IMG/VR virus record: IMGVR_UViG_3300025131_000454
Coordinates: 1-23,177 of that record
Reading direction: 5' to 3' (one strand)
Length of the DNA stretch: 23,177 nt
Origin: a virus
Position 1 is the first letter of the stretch. Each line of letters opens with the position of its first letter. Below the pieces are notes generated by a model. The model made no database searches, had not been told where the DNA came from, and saw only the letters and a program-made list of their open reading frames with translations. Shown one piece after another: positions 1 to 8,897 of the stretch. A program made the position numbers and the translations under genes.

Positions 1-1323
1 GGCAAGATTAAAAAATCCATGCTCGGAGATCGCCGCAACTATAAGTTTTCTCGGGGCATCGGCAATGCGCAGAGGGGGCATACCTATAAAAAAGCCCACT
101 CTACTCCTAACCCTGTCCCAGGTATTGTGGTGGGTGCCTACACTACATCCCAACCTCGGATGACGACGCCTGTTGATTTTGCTCGTTATAAGGCTAGCGA
201 GAAGCCGGATTTTGAAGTCTTTAGTTATGTTTATAAGGTATGGACCCCTTGTGTGAAGGCTGAGCTTCTTCCTGAAGACTTTGATCCGAAAAACAAAAAA
301 GTATTTGAGAAAAAGGTAGCCGTCATGCAAGACGTAGTGGTCTCTCTATCTGCCAATCCCGTCATGGGTGCAATCCCCCCAGGTACATACGTGGAGGTGG
401 AATTTGCTGACATCAACCATCTTACTAACCCCCGTATAGTGCGAATCGGAGAAAAGATTTTTGATCTCAGTTCTATCGCCAAAGCTCCTTCTGGTAACGA
501 ATTCAAGCTTGCGTCTTATGGAGGCCCATCTGCTTTAGGAAAAAGGGGCTCTGGAAAACCCCGCCGCGGCGGTATGAAGGATAAAAAATATCCGGGATCT
601 GTTGAAGCTGCTCTCCTAAGACCTGACAGCAGGAAGTGGAATCCTCAACAGGTGGGTGCAGGCTCTTATACCTACTCTCAGACCGCCGTATATTGGCGAA
701 ATCGCGGAAAGAAAAATGGCCAACTCACTGTTTCGGAGATGGTGAAGATCCCGGGCCACGGTGGCTATCGGCTTCATGAAGTAGCATTGAGGGCTTTTAT
801 GGCAATGGAAGCCCAAGCTAAAGCTGACGGCGTACCTGTGACCCCCGATTCGCGAGTAAAAAAAGACCAGATTTGGCGTATCAGCAGTGGTTATCGGAAT
901 AGGTCCAAGCAGCAAGGCCTTGCTAACAAGAATACAGACGGAGCAGCCAAGGTGGGCAATTCCCCTCATGGGTGGGGAGGTGCAGTCGATTTTGGAAACC
1001 TCTATAGGGCTGCGCTCCGCGCCCGGCAGGGCCAGTCCGGAGGGAAGGCAGCAGGGTGGAATCAGGCCGGCTCAAAGACAAACGCTAAGGCTGCCTGTGC
1101 TGATTTAAATATTGATAGTGGATCGTGGAATGACCTTCCAACTGCAGACGCTCAACAATATCGATGGTTAATTATGAACGGACCCAAGTTTGGATGGTAT
1201 AATCCATGGAGATTGGCCGAAGGAAGCAGAATGGAAGAGATTTGGCACTTTGAGTATTGGGGCCCCGTCCCGGGGGCGGATCCAGTTAACTCGTTTATAG
1301 CAAGTGGTATAACCGGGGCATAA
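1..1323 (+). CDS. Tail-associated M15/VanY-type zinc peptidase, putative baseplate hub lysin (5' end probably outside window)
   Basis: Likely a phage tail lysin that cuts the peptide stems of peptidoglycan during infection. Numbering is from the ATG at 19 (434 aa). The C-terminal domain (about 245-425) carries the M15 D,D-carboxypeptidase/endopeptidase signature: SGYR at 290-293, then H317 and D324 in SPHGWGGAVDF, then E407-I-W-H410-F-E-Y. From the family, H317, D324 and H410 are the expected zinc ligands and E407 the catalytic base, so the site looks intact. Residues about 60-155 (with GTYVEVEF) are beta-rich and may be an OB-like hub domain; that is inference. The frame stays open leftward to base 1 (GKIKKS before the first Met) and no Shine-Dalgarno precedes the ATG at 19, so the gene probably starts upstream. 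It lies just before a spike-like gene and a gp25/gp6 pair, which suits a hub role like the T4 gp5 lysozyme. A free endolysin is less likely in this context. Confidence 0.82.
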   Translation, partial: GKIKKSMLGDRRNYKFSRGIGNAQRGHTYKKAHSTPNPVPGIVVGAYTTSQPRMTTPVDFARYKASEKPDFEVFSYVYKVWTPCVKAELLPEDFDPKNKKVFEKKVAVMQDVVVSLSANPVMGAIPPGTYVEVEFADINHLTNPRIVRIGEKIFDLSSIAKAPSGNEFKLASYGGPSALGKRGSGKPRRGGMKDKKYPGSVEAALLRPDSRKWNPQQVGAGSYTYSQTAVYWRNRGKKNGQLTVSEMVKIPGHGGYRLHEVALRAFMAMEAQAKADGVPVTPDSRVKKDQIWRISSGYRNRSKQQGLANKNTDGAAKVGNSPHGWGGAVDFGNLYRAALRARQGQSGGKAAGWNQAGSKTNAKAACADLNIDSGSWNDLPTADAQQYRWLIMNGPKFGWYNPWRLAEGSRMEEIWHFEYWGPVPGADPVNSFIASGITGA

Positions 1324-1332
1324 CTGACTAAT

Positions 1333-1337
1333 GGGAG
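1333..1337 (+). promoter_or_regulatory. Ribosome binding site for the 1344 gene
   Basis: GGGAG sits 6 bases before the ATG at 1344, inside the 20-base gap after the peptidase gene. It supports that start codon. Confidence 0.6.
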
Positions 1338-1343
1338 AACAAA

Positions 1344-2318
1344 ATGGGAATAATTAAATTAATAGACGATAGCTTACTACCAGAAAGCATACGAGATATG
1401 GTGGCGTCACTCGACCCTGCCGAACAGGGACGTTTTTGGGGCGTCGGATTTACTGGCAGGAAGACATATGATTGTCCTAAATTTGATGTTACGCCAGATG
1501 AAAAACTAATTTCTAACGGCAACTCATCAGTTGTATTAGGATATGATAGGCCACATTCGAGAGGAAGCGGCTTTGGCGGTAAGGGGGCTACACAGTGCTC
1601 CTCTATGGACCTAGTGGTGGGGCGTTTAGGATATCAAGCTAAATCAGAAGACTCTCTTGGAAGAGAAAAGCTCGTTAATCCTAATTTTAAAAAGGACGCC
1701 GCGCGCATTTACTTGAGCCAGAAGGCGGCTGTAGATGATGTTAAATATTTTGGACTCCCCGCGGGCACCGTTGGAAACGTAGGAACGGACCGCCCGGGGT
1801 CTACGATTGCTTTGAAGGCAGATACACTTCGGTTTGTCGCGAGAGAGAATATCAAGCTTGTCACCAGAACTGACAAGAAAAACTCGCAAGGGGGCGAGTG
1901 CGGCACCTCATTTCAGGGACAATATGGTATTGATTTGATTGCTATGAATGATGATAGTGATATGCAACCAATGGTGAAAGGTAACAACTTAGTTGCCTGT
2001 CTTAAAGAAATGTCAAAACAGATAAATAAACTAAGGGACAGTCTTCTCACGGTCTTGGACTACCAGCGCAACCTGACACAGGGTCTTATTACTCATACTC
2101 ACTTCTCTCCCTTTTTTGGAAGTCCCACATCCCCGGACTTTACTACCCTTATGCCAAAGGGCATCGAAGTCTTGGTAAACACAGCTTTGAACGTAGAGAT
2201 ACCAATGATGATTGAAGACACCATGGATTCCACCGGTTTTGTCACGAAATATTTATCGAGCCCCGGCGGAATGAGGTCCTCCCGTTACATTTTAAGCAAG
2301 TATAACAACACAAATTAA
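1344..2318 (+). CDS. Putative baseplate spike / hub-associated structural protein
   Basis: A 324-aa protein, probably structural, whose family I cannot name with certainty. The middle (about 70-200) is rich in Gly, Ser and short beta-prone segments, including IALKADTLRFVAREN, of the kind seen in phage spike and puncturing proteins. Residues about 210-250 look like an amphipathic helix (VKGNNLVACLKEMSKQINKL), followed at 251-253 by His-Thr-His in THTHFSPFFG. HxH motifs occur in the iron-binding tips of P2 gpV-type spikes, so a spike role is possible. Here, however, about 70 residues follow the motif, so it would not lie at the extreme tip of the chain. The gene follows the peptidase gene by 20 bases and precedes the 2045-aa gene by 2 bases, which implies co-transcription. 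The start is supported by GGGAG at 1333-1337. A general baseplate component of unknown role is the alternative. Confidence 0.72.
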   Translation: MGIIKLIDDSLLPESIRDMVASLDPAEQGRFWGVGFTGRKTYDCPKFDVTPDEKLISNGNSSVVLGYDRPHSRGSGFGGKGATQCSSMDLVVGRLGYQAKSEDSLGREKLVNPNFKKDAARIYLSQKAAVDDVKYFGLPAGTVGNVGTDRPGSTIALKADTLRFVARENIKLVTRTDKKNSQGGECGTSFQGQYGIDLIAMNDDSDMQPMVKGNNLVACLKEMSKQINKLRDSLLTVLDYQRNLTQGLITHTHFSPFFGSPTSPDFTTLMPKGIEVLVNTALNVEIPMMIEDTMDSTGFVTKYLSSPGGMRSSRYILSKYNNTN

Positions 2319-2320
2319 CC

Positions 2321-5300
2321 ATGTCTCTTGATTTTGATAGCCTAAACGTATTTCTTAAATATCCTTCCTATGTTCCCTGGTTTGACCAGAGCACGGGAAA
2401 GTATTATGTTATTGTACAACCAGCCGTCCGGTCGAGTGGTGCCACCTCCTCCAGTGGACCTCGATCTAGCGCAAAATCTTCTAAAAAAAGCGGGGTTGGC
2501 TCTTCGATGTCACCCGGGCGAGCAACCGAGACTGAGCCCGAATCCCCCAACCCACCAAGTGACCAAGTGCTTAAGAAACAAGCAGTTGACGCGTTTATAG
2601 AATACTATTTGCCTGAATTTTATCCTTTCCTATATGCCAATTCAAAAAAGCGACCAGCCGCACCGGCTAAGTTTACGAGCACCTATAACCAGCTTAGGAA
2701 GGAAATTGAAAATAATTTAGGGTACGTTAAGACAGATACAGACGACGATTCGCCTATGAACGCCCTTGTTCCGCTTCCCAAGTATTTGTTTGCTAGTGGC
2801 GTCGGGGCCCTTAACTTTAAAAATATTAGACTCGGGCTGCAGATGCATGGTGTCGATTCGGACAGGTTGTTGCAGGACGCCCGGATACAACGAGGTAAAG
2901 GAGATTGTCCCGATGCCAAGGCTGGAGACACTCTTCCAACCTATGATTCAGGGTTCCCACGGTGGTCTGATGCGCTAAATTTCTTTAATGAGCAGCAGAG
3001 AATTCCTGGTGACGAACTTAATGCTGCCGATGTTGCCATTATTAATTTGGGAGGGGTGGTAGATACCATATTTAAGCTGGAGGCCATTCTTGATTCTTAT
3101 GACCAAAACATACAGAGATTTGGCTCTCCTCTTCGAATTCCAATTGAATTGGCGGCAATTCGCGATAGTGTTAAAAGGTTTTTAGGAAATGTCACCAACA
3201 TGGTTCGACGCGATATTAATCTCACTGGTCTGCCTGTACTTCCGTTTTCAAAGGAAGACATTTTGTATATAGAGTTTGACAAGAAACAACAAATTAAAGC
3301 TGCTTACTATGATGTTGACCTAGGAAAGGAAACGGTGAGTTCTCCCTTAAAGGTAGGGTACCTATCGATGGTCAAGCATGATTTGATCCTTTTAGATCGC
3401 TGGGTAATGGCAACAATCATAAATCATGGAAAGATTATAAATCGATACCCCAAAAAGAAAGCAAACCGCGGCGGCGGCCTTCCCTCGTTTATGAAGTTTA
3501 TCGAAACTACTTATGGGAAACTTCTTAAAGATCCCGATGCAAATCCATCTATCAACGAGGCCGCGATTAATTTTCTCGCCCCAGCTCCTCCAGGCATCGA
3601 CCCCGTTCAATTTTCTATTATCTTTACAGCAAAAGACGGTAATAGTCCAATTGATATTTTAAACCCAGCAAACCTAGGGAACTCTCTTAGCACCTTCTTA
3701 ACTTCTAAAGAGGTAGGAGAGATTAATGCTGCTCTGAACAACCCGGTGCACCTAGCTGCACTTTATAATGATATGAAGTCCAAGATGGTTCCCAACACCT
3801 TCCCTCTCAAGGACACGATTGATAAAATCATTCTGCTGATCAACACAGCTAAAGGTCAACAGAGTGACATGAAAGCCGTGAATGACATGAAAGCGGTCCG
3901 AGATTCCTACGTTGCGAACCGGGAAGAGGTTGAGGGAATGCCGGGAGACAACACGTCGCTTCTTGCTTCAATTGACGCCGATATCGACGCGGTCGAGGCT
4001 CAGATCGAACAAGCTCAGCCTTCTGATGTCGGCGCCGCAAAAGAACAAGTTCAAACTGTTCAAGAGATCGTGGACACAGTATTGTCTCTGTTTGGAATCA
4101 CAGATCTAATAGCCGAAGCACTCATTTGTTTAACCATGGGAACAACCTTCTCACTGGCCCGGATAAACGAGGCGATTGAACTAGGGTTCGGCATTGCACA
4201 ATTTATCGAAGACTACGAGAATCCACAAATCCCAGTTCCCATTTTAGTCATTCCGGAAATTCCAAAAATTGAGATTCCTTCCTTCAATATTATGGGAGAC
4301 CCGCCGCTGTGGCAGCAGATCCTTGATATTGTATTACAGACTCTCGTCGACGTGGCATTTGAGATCATTCAGGGCCTCGCCGAAATGATTATGCTTAACT
4401 GTAATAATTTACTTAATCGCCCCGAGCAGATGGGAGTTGTGAACGCCGCCGATGCCATGAGGGACAACCTTAATCAGCCAATTCATCTCCCCGACATGCA
4501 GGACTTACTAGACGAAGCTTTCAACAAATTTGGTCTTAACCAAGATAAGGGGTTTGATTACCTGCAAAATGTGTCGGTTGGCTTGAGTCCGTTTGAATTA
4601 TGTCAGCTTTATAACTCGCGCAAGGACGTTTCTGATACTACCATTCAAAAAATAAGTCACTTTAATAAGGGATATCCCGATGAGAATATTCAAAAAATGC
4701 GCAGCCGCGGCCAAATCTTGGCATTTTTTGGGAGCATGTCGTCGCTCTGCGATATTACTCCGGTGTGTAATGAATGGATTAACGAGCCGAATCTCCGGGA
4801 CACCCTAGAAAACTATTGTTTGAAAGATGGTAATCTGGCCGACTTAGCCGACAACGAGACAATCGAAAAGCTAGCCGGCTATCTGAATGAGGGTATCCCC
4901 GTTGAAATCCCTCCCATTGATTTTCTGTGCCCCGATAGCGACCACTTTATTCCCAACCCGGTGGTGAGTCGTGTCATCCCCCAGACATTTAATACGTTAA
5001 TCGAAAACGCCAAACTTCAATTTATCTATTCTGTGGAGGCGACTCGAACTACGCTTTTGGAGCCACGCGTACATACTGACGCCAACCCAGGTCTCGAAAA
5101 GGCCTTAGCCGTCTTGGGAGAGCAAGATAAACTTCCAGGCTACAAGAATCCCCCAAAAATTGATACGGCATTTTTAGACATTCTGAGTGAGGTTTTTGAT
5201 CAACTGCAAAATCCCGACTTTGAGATTGACCCCGAGGCTTGCGCGGACTTAGATTTGGATAAGTTCGGGGTTCCTCTTCCTGAGTTCTTGAAGGTGGCAA

Positions 5301-8300
5301 ACCAACTCTTGCAAGACTCTCTAGGAGCAGCCAACAACCTGATGGATCAGGCCCGGCAGCAAATAACTGAAATTCAAGACGAAGCCCGCGGGTCGAATGG
5401 GACTCCTTATGTTACTTATGTTTTTCCGAAGGACTTCAATAATAATTTTAAAGCCATGGCTCGCCAAAAGGCTCCAAAATATGTCGATATTATGGGAAGC
5501 AAGCACGGCGACTATTGGAAGACTACCACAACAAGTCCTGGCGGCCAGCGAGCGTTTCGTTCCGAAATGGTCAAAGACTACTCGACTAGTGAATTTGGAA
5601 AGCTCTACATGACGTGGAACTTCTTTCCCAACACAGGCCCTCCGAATACTGACGCGATCGGGATAATTTACACATCTAATGATGATATTAATGCACCGAA
5701 GCGCCCTAGGCTCCCGGTCCGCTTGCGAGTTCCTGAGGGGCTCCTCCCCGGCGTCAAGGCCAAGTGGGTTAGTATAGCGCCCGAGGACACCTCTTTCACT
5801 CCTCTTTATGGGGACCAGGTAACTGCCGGTAAGAGTTCGGCGTCCCCAATGGACGGCATGCTGGCAGAAATGGGAACTGAAAGCGGATTCAACCCCTACA
5901 TCGCCAATTTTAGTTACGCGCTTTCACAACAGCTCTTGTCTCTGGGCAACTTAGCACCGTGGGACCGCAAATACTTGCAAGATAAGCTCCAGAAGCAAGT
6001 GTACCCGGTAGCTTTTAATGGCCTTGTTAAAAGATCGTTTGATTATATTTCTAAACATGGCATTTTTAGCATGGTTGCGTTAAATAAGCTCAATTTGTTT
6101 AAAGACAATACCGACTGTTCCCCCTCACAGATAGGAGATTTACTCGATGTAGATGGGATCCTGGACCAGGTTAAAAAGGAATTTAAAGAAAGCTCCTGTA
6201 ATGATGGCAAAAACGCGAAAGAGACCGCCACTGACGCTCTTAAATTTGCCTTGGTTAATTTGTTAATACAGGTATATTTTGTAGAACTTTTGCTTAAAAA
6301 CATATTTGTTTTTTCTGCGTTTAATTTTGAAGAAATTATTAATAAGCCTGTTATCAAGAATCTTATCCTTAAATCTCTAACAACGGAAATTGAAGAGAAA
6401 TTGGGAGGCGACGTCCGCGGCTTAAAGAAGTGGATATATAAATATTTTGAAACAAAACTTGTACGTCAAGTAATTGTAGATGCCGGAGGTATTGCCCACT
6501 CTTACTCTCCCACCGAGGTGGTCCCCTACCTTGAGGCCGGCGATAGCGTTGAGTCAATTCCTTTTAGTAAGTTACTCGGCTTCTTAATCGAAGAGAGACT
6601 TGGGTATACTTACGAATCGTGCGGCAAAATGGTAACCACCATGACCTCTATTAATAATGTTTTAAGTCTTGCGGGCGCTGACAAATCCATGGATCAAATA
6701 TTTCTTGATGATATTCTGGGTATGTATAAGTCTCCCTATGGCAAAAAACGTGCCCCAACGAAGACCGGAGAAGGCAGAATTTTCTTCTCCAAATATGCAT
6801 ACTGGGAGGGCATTTCGAATTGGAGCGCTCTTGCCTCCTCTGAGGTGCGCGTTCCATGGGATCCCAAAGAGTTGGCAAAGGCACAGACTGTGTACGACGG
6901 GGCGTTCGCTGCAGCCTTAATCAGCCCCGAAGCGGTCCAGCAACTACAAATGTGGACGGGCCAGGGGATAGTCAGCGTTTCCGAGCGCGAAGAACTCCTA
7001 ATGGAGTATGTACTTGATATCGTTGGTCCGCGGCCTTTGCAGGAGGTTCCTCGTTGGACTTTGAATTTACAACAAATTTTGGGCACCGCCGGCGCCGGTT
7101 CAATCCCCCTTCGCACAGCGACTGCAGTTGACTTTATGGATTTAATAGATTTGACCGCCGGCGCTCGACCAGTTTTCGAAGGATTAAAGCTGGGCTATAA
7201 ATTAATCTTTAATTTCCCTTCTTATCGTGGCACAAGCTATGCGGCGAACGATTGGGACCAGAGCGACTCGCCCTTTATAAACTCTTTTAGGCCCGGCCCA
7301 GTAAGGCAACTAATGAAACAAGCCATAGATTTTCAGGGCCGAGCGATAGGAAAAGACTCCATAACTGATGCCATTCAGGGAGATATGGACCCGGCCAACG
7401 AAGGATCACAGATTATAGGAGAACTATTAACAGTTGACATCCGTGCCGTTGGCGACTTCAATCCCAACGAGTTAGAATCTGTTATTGCTAGTGAAGCCAG
7501 CCAGCCCCCACCAGAACCGCCGGCTCCCTCTAACGGTCCAGGAATTCCTTCGATGGGAGAGGCTCCCCCCTATGATCCCAACCGTGAGACGGTCATGTCA
7601 ACGGAAGCTCTTTATTCTCGCGTAAAGAGATTTAATAGTCGCTCCGATACCGCACATAGGGGAACTATTCTTCGGGATACCGAATATCGGAGGTTTATTA
7701 ACCAAACATTTAACCCGGAGACGATTTTCCTTATTCCTGTTTTGTATAATTTAGGCTTAACAAACTATTTCTTCTCGGATGTTGAAAGGAATTTTGAAAC
7801 AACGAAGCAGGTTATTTTAGATCTGTTTGGGATGGTTTCTTCGACGCACCGAGCCCCGGCGCTCATAGAGAATAATACTGCCCTTGATCTTGCTAATAAC
7901 TTGGGATCCGACGGCGAGAGTACTTTCGAGATGAATGCGCGAGAATTTATTCTTAAAGTCCTGCGTGAAACTCCAATTAAGATTCTTAAGGGTGTCGTGG
8001 AATTAGTGGACCCCCACGTGGCGCTCTCTAAAATCATTCGTGATATCACAGGACAGGTCTTTATGACCATTACAAACATCATGGATGCCGGAATCACGAT
8101 AGCCGCATCAGCTATGCCCGACAATCCCATGAAAGAGATGATGGAAAAAATGAAAGGAGACGATATCCTGGCTCTGGCCTTCTGTGGGCTTAATACCCTT
8201 AATCACATGGCCAGCAACAAGTTGCCTGATCCGCCCGGGCCCCTAGAGGCTCCGCTTCTTGGGCCTCGAATGACTCTAAACGGCGTTGATTTTACGGGGA

Positions 8301-8458
8301 CCCTCTCGGGACTCTTTATGTTGCCTCCTACTCCGTTAGGAATAATTTATATCTTGATCATGCTCCTCATGGAAATGGAAGATGACACCGCAGGCGAAGA
8401 GGGAACCGATGGAAGCCAGGCGAATGTGGCCGACGGACAAACATCTAATGTCTGTTAA
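2321..8458 (+). CDS. Very large (2045 aa) baseplate-region structural protein of unknown function
   Basis: I do not recognise this protein; its place between the spike-like gene and gp25 argues for a virion protein of the tail or baseplate. Residues about 33-83 are a Ser/Lys/Pro-rich, probably disordered linker, and residues about 1723-1757 are a Pro-rich linker (QPPPEPPAPS), so it has at least three large sections. Hydrophobic helical stretches lie near 590-650, 655-695 (preceded by a Pro/Ile-rich PVPILVIPEIPKIEIP), 1305-1337 (LLIQVYFVELLLKNIF) and 1993-2022 (PLGIIYILIMLLMEME). No signal peptide is seen. Cysteines are scattered, without a clear metal motif. An 18-base tandem duplication gives DMKAVN-DMKAVR at about 516-527. 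The ATG follows the previous stop by 2 bases with no clear Shine-Dalgarno, so translation is probably coupled. The length is tape-measure-like, but tape measures normally sit upstream of hub genes and are mainly coiled-coil, which this is not. Confidence 0.85.
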   Translation: MSLDFDSLNVFLKYPSYVPWFDQSTGKYYVIVQPAVRSSGATSSSGPRSSAKSSKKSGVGSSMSPGRATETEPESPNPPSDQVLKKQAVDAFIEYYLPEFYPFLYANSKKRPAAPAKFTSTYNQLRKEIENNLGYVKTDTDDDSPMNALVPLPKYLFASGVGALNFKNIRLGLQMHGVDSDRLLQDARIQRGKGDCPDAKAGDTLPTYDSGFPRWSDALNFFNEQQRIPGDELNAADVAIINLGGVVDTIFKLEAILDSYDQNIQRFGSPLRIPIELAAIRDSVKRFLGNVTNMVRRDINLTGLPVLPFSKEDILYIEFDKKQQIKAAYYDVDLGKETVSSPLKVGYLSMVKHDLILLDRWVMATIINHGKIINRYPKKKANRGGGLPSFMKFIETTYGKLLKDPDANPSINEAAINFLAPAPPGIDPVQFSIIFTAKDGNSPIDILNPANLGNSLSTFLTSKEVGEINAALNNPVHLAALYNDMKSKMVPNTFPLKDTIDKIILLINTAKGQQSDMKAVNDMKAVRDSYVANREEVEGMPGDNTSLLASIDADIDAVEAQIEQAQPSDVGAAKEQVQTVQEIVDTVLSLFGITDLIAEALICLTMGTTFSLARINEAIELGFGIAQFIEDYENPQIPVPILVIPEIPKIEIPSFNIMGDPPLWQQILDIVLQTLVDVAFEIIQGLAEMIMLNCNNLLNRPEQMGVVNAADAMRDNLNQPIHLPDMQDLLDEAFNKFGLNQDKGFDYLQNVSVGLSPFELCQLYNSRKDVSDTTIQKISHFNKGYPDENIQKMRSRGQILAFFGSMSSLCDITPVCNEWINEPNLRDTLENYCLKDGNLADLADNETIEKLAGYLNEGIPVEIPPIDFLCPDSDHFIPNPVVSRVIPQTFNTLIENAKLQFIYSVEATRTTLLEPRVHTDANPGLEKALAVLGEQDKLPGYKNPPKIDTAFLDILSEVFDQLQNPDFEIDPEACADLDLDKFGVPLPEFLKVANQLLQDSLGAANNLMDQARQQITEIQDEARGSNGTPYVTYVFPKDFNNNFKAMARQKAPKYVDIMGSKHGDYWKTTTTSPGGQRAFRSEMVKDYSTSEFGKLYMTWNFFPNTGPPNTDAIGIIYTSNDDINAPKRPRLPVRLRVPEGLLPGVKAKWVSIAPEDTSFTPLYGDQVTAGKSSASPMDGMLAEMGTESGFNPYIANFSYALSQQLLSLGNLAPWDRKYLQDKLQKQVYPVAFNGLVKRSFDYISKHGIFSMVALNKLNLFKDNTDCSPSQIGDLLDVDGILDQVKKEFKESSCNDGKNAKETATDALKFALVNLLIQVYFVELLLKNIFVFSAFNFEEIINKPVIKNLILKSLTTEIEEKLGGDVRGLKKWIYKYFETKLVRQVIVDAGGIAHSYSPTEVVPYLEAGDSVESIPFSKLLGFLIEERLGYTYESCGKMVTTMTSINNVLSLAGADKSMDQIFLDDILGMYKSPYGKKRAPTKTGEGRIFFSKYAYWEGISNWSALASSEVRVPWDPKELAKAQTVYDGAFAAALISPEAVQQLQMWTGQGIVSVSEREELLMEYVLDIVGPRPLQEVPRWTLNLQQILGTAGAGSIPLRTATAVDFMDLIDLTAGARPVFEGLKLGYKLIFNFPSYRGTSYAANDWDQSDSPFINSFRPGPVRQLMKQAIDFQGRAIGKDSITDAIQGDMDPANEGSQIIGELLTVDIRAVGDFNPNELESVIASEASQPPPEPPAPSNGPGIPSMGEAPPYDPNRETVMSTEALYSRVKRFNSRSDTAHRGTILRDTEYRRFINQTFNPETIFLIPVLYNLGLTNYFFSDVERNFETTKQVILDLFGMVSSTHRAPALIENNTALDLANNLGSDGESTFEMNAREFILKVLRETPIKILKGVVELVDPHVALSKIIRDITGQVFMTITNIMDAGITIAASAMPDNPMKEMMEKMKGDDILALAFCGLNTLNHMASNKLPDPPGPLEAPLLGPRMTLNGVDFTGTLSGLFMLPPTPLGIIYILIMLLMEMEDDTAGEEGTDGSQANVADGQTSNVC
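3866..3901 (+). repeat. 18-bp tandem duplication inside the 2045-aa gene
   Basis: Two adjacent 18-base units (3866-3883 and 3884-3901), both beginning GACATGAAAGC and differing by a few bases, encode DMKAVN and DMKAVR. The repeat keeps the reading frame, lies in a helical, charged stretch, and looks like a recent in-frame slippage duplication. Confidence 0.75.
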
Positions 8459-8482
8459 AAAGTTAGTTTGTCGATAATTAAT

Positions 8483-8488
8483 AGGAGG
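8483..8488 (+). promoter_or_regulatory. Strong ribosome binding site for the gp25-like gene
   Basis: A perfect AGGAGG lies 7 bases before the ATG at 8496. A nearer ATG at 8491 reads ATG-TCA-TGA and stops at once, so the spacing favours 8496. This is the strongest Shine-Dalgarno in the window and sits in its longest gap (8459-8495), which fits high expression or a separately initiated gp25-gp6 unit. Confidence 0.8.
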
Positions 8489-8495
8489 CAATGTC

Positions 8496-8879
8496 ATGAC
8501 AACCGGATTAGCACCAAGACTTCCACTAAGATCTAGTAGGTTTGAACTCATTACAGATTATAGAAGCTTAGTGCAACAAAATTTAAAAAATCTTATCCTC
8601 ACAAACCCAGGAGAGCGATGTATGGATACGCGCTTTGGGGTGGGCCTGAGGCGGTATTTATTTGAGATAAATGATGATATTACCTATCAGGAGATAGCTG
8701 TAAAAATAAGAGCCCAAGTAGCTGAGTATATGCCTTTTGTGGAGATACAGGCTGTTGAGTTTAAGTCGCCTCAGGATAATCCTGATCTGTTTCCAAATTT
8801 TATTCGTACTACGATAACATTTAAAATTGTTCCACTACAGACAACAGGTATCGTGCAGCTTGATACAAATATAGACTAA
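8496..8879 (+). CDS. 25: Baseplate wedge subunit, gp25/W family (sheath initiator)
   Basis: A 127-aa protein of the T4 gp25 / P2 gpW / T6SS TssE family (GPW_gp25). In contractile tails this small protein joins the wedge to the first ring of the sheath. The diagnostic block is present: NLKNLILTNPGER at about 29-41, then TRFGVGLRRYLFE at 45-57, where family members carry a TxPGER...FG.G...LFE pattern. The C-terminal half (about 60-125) has the usual helix followed by beta strands ending TTITFKIVP. Length is close to T4 gp25. It is followed after 18 bases by the gp6/J-like gene, the conserved W-J order. A strong AGGAGG supports the start. Residues 1-12 are a short extension before the core. No key residue appears to be missing. 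Confidence 0.95.
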   Translation: MTTGLAPRLPLRSSRFELITDYRSLVQQNLKNLILTNPGERCMDTRFGVGLRRYLFEINDDITYQEIAVKIRAQVAEYMPFVEIQAVEFKSPQDNPDLFPNFIRTTITFKIVPLQTTGIVQLDTNID

Positions 8880-8884
8880 TTATA

Positions 8885-8890
8885 GTGAGG
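8885..8890 (+). promoter_or_regulatory. Ribosome binding site for the gp6-like gene
   Basis: GTGAGG, 7 bases before the ATG at 8898, lies in the 18-base gap after the gp25-like stop and supports that start. Confidence 0.6.
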
Positions 8891-8897
8891 TAGACCC

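Noticed and set aside
6437-6444. TATAAATA, identical to the T4 late promoter core
   Set aside because: It falls inside the 2045-aa gene in an AT-rich stretch coding for Ile-Tyr-Lys-Tyr, far from any start codon, so chance is the better explanation.
2321-8458. Calling this gene a tape measure protein
   Set aside because: Length would allow it, but it lies downstream of hub/spike genes and lacks long coiled-coil or regular helical repeats.
8491-8499. Overlapping ATG-TCA-TGA minimal open frame upstream of the gp25 start
   Set aside because: The two-codon frame lies between the Shine-Dalgarno and the gp25 ATG and has no support as a real leader peptide; spacing favours 8496.
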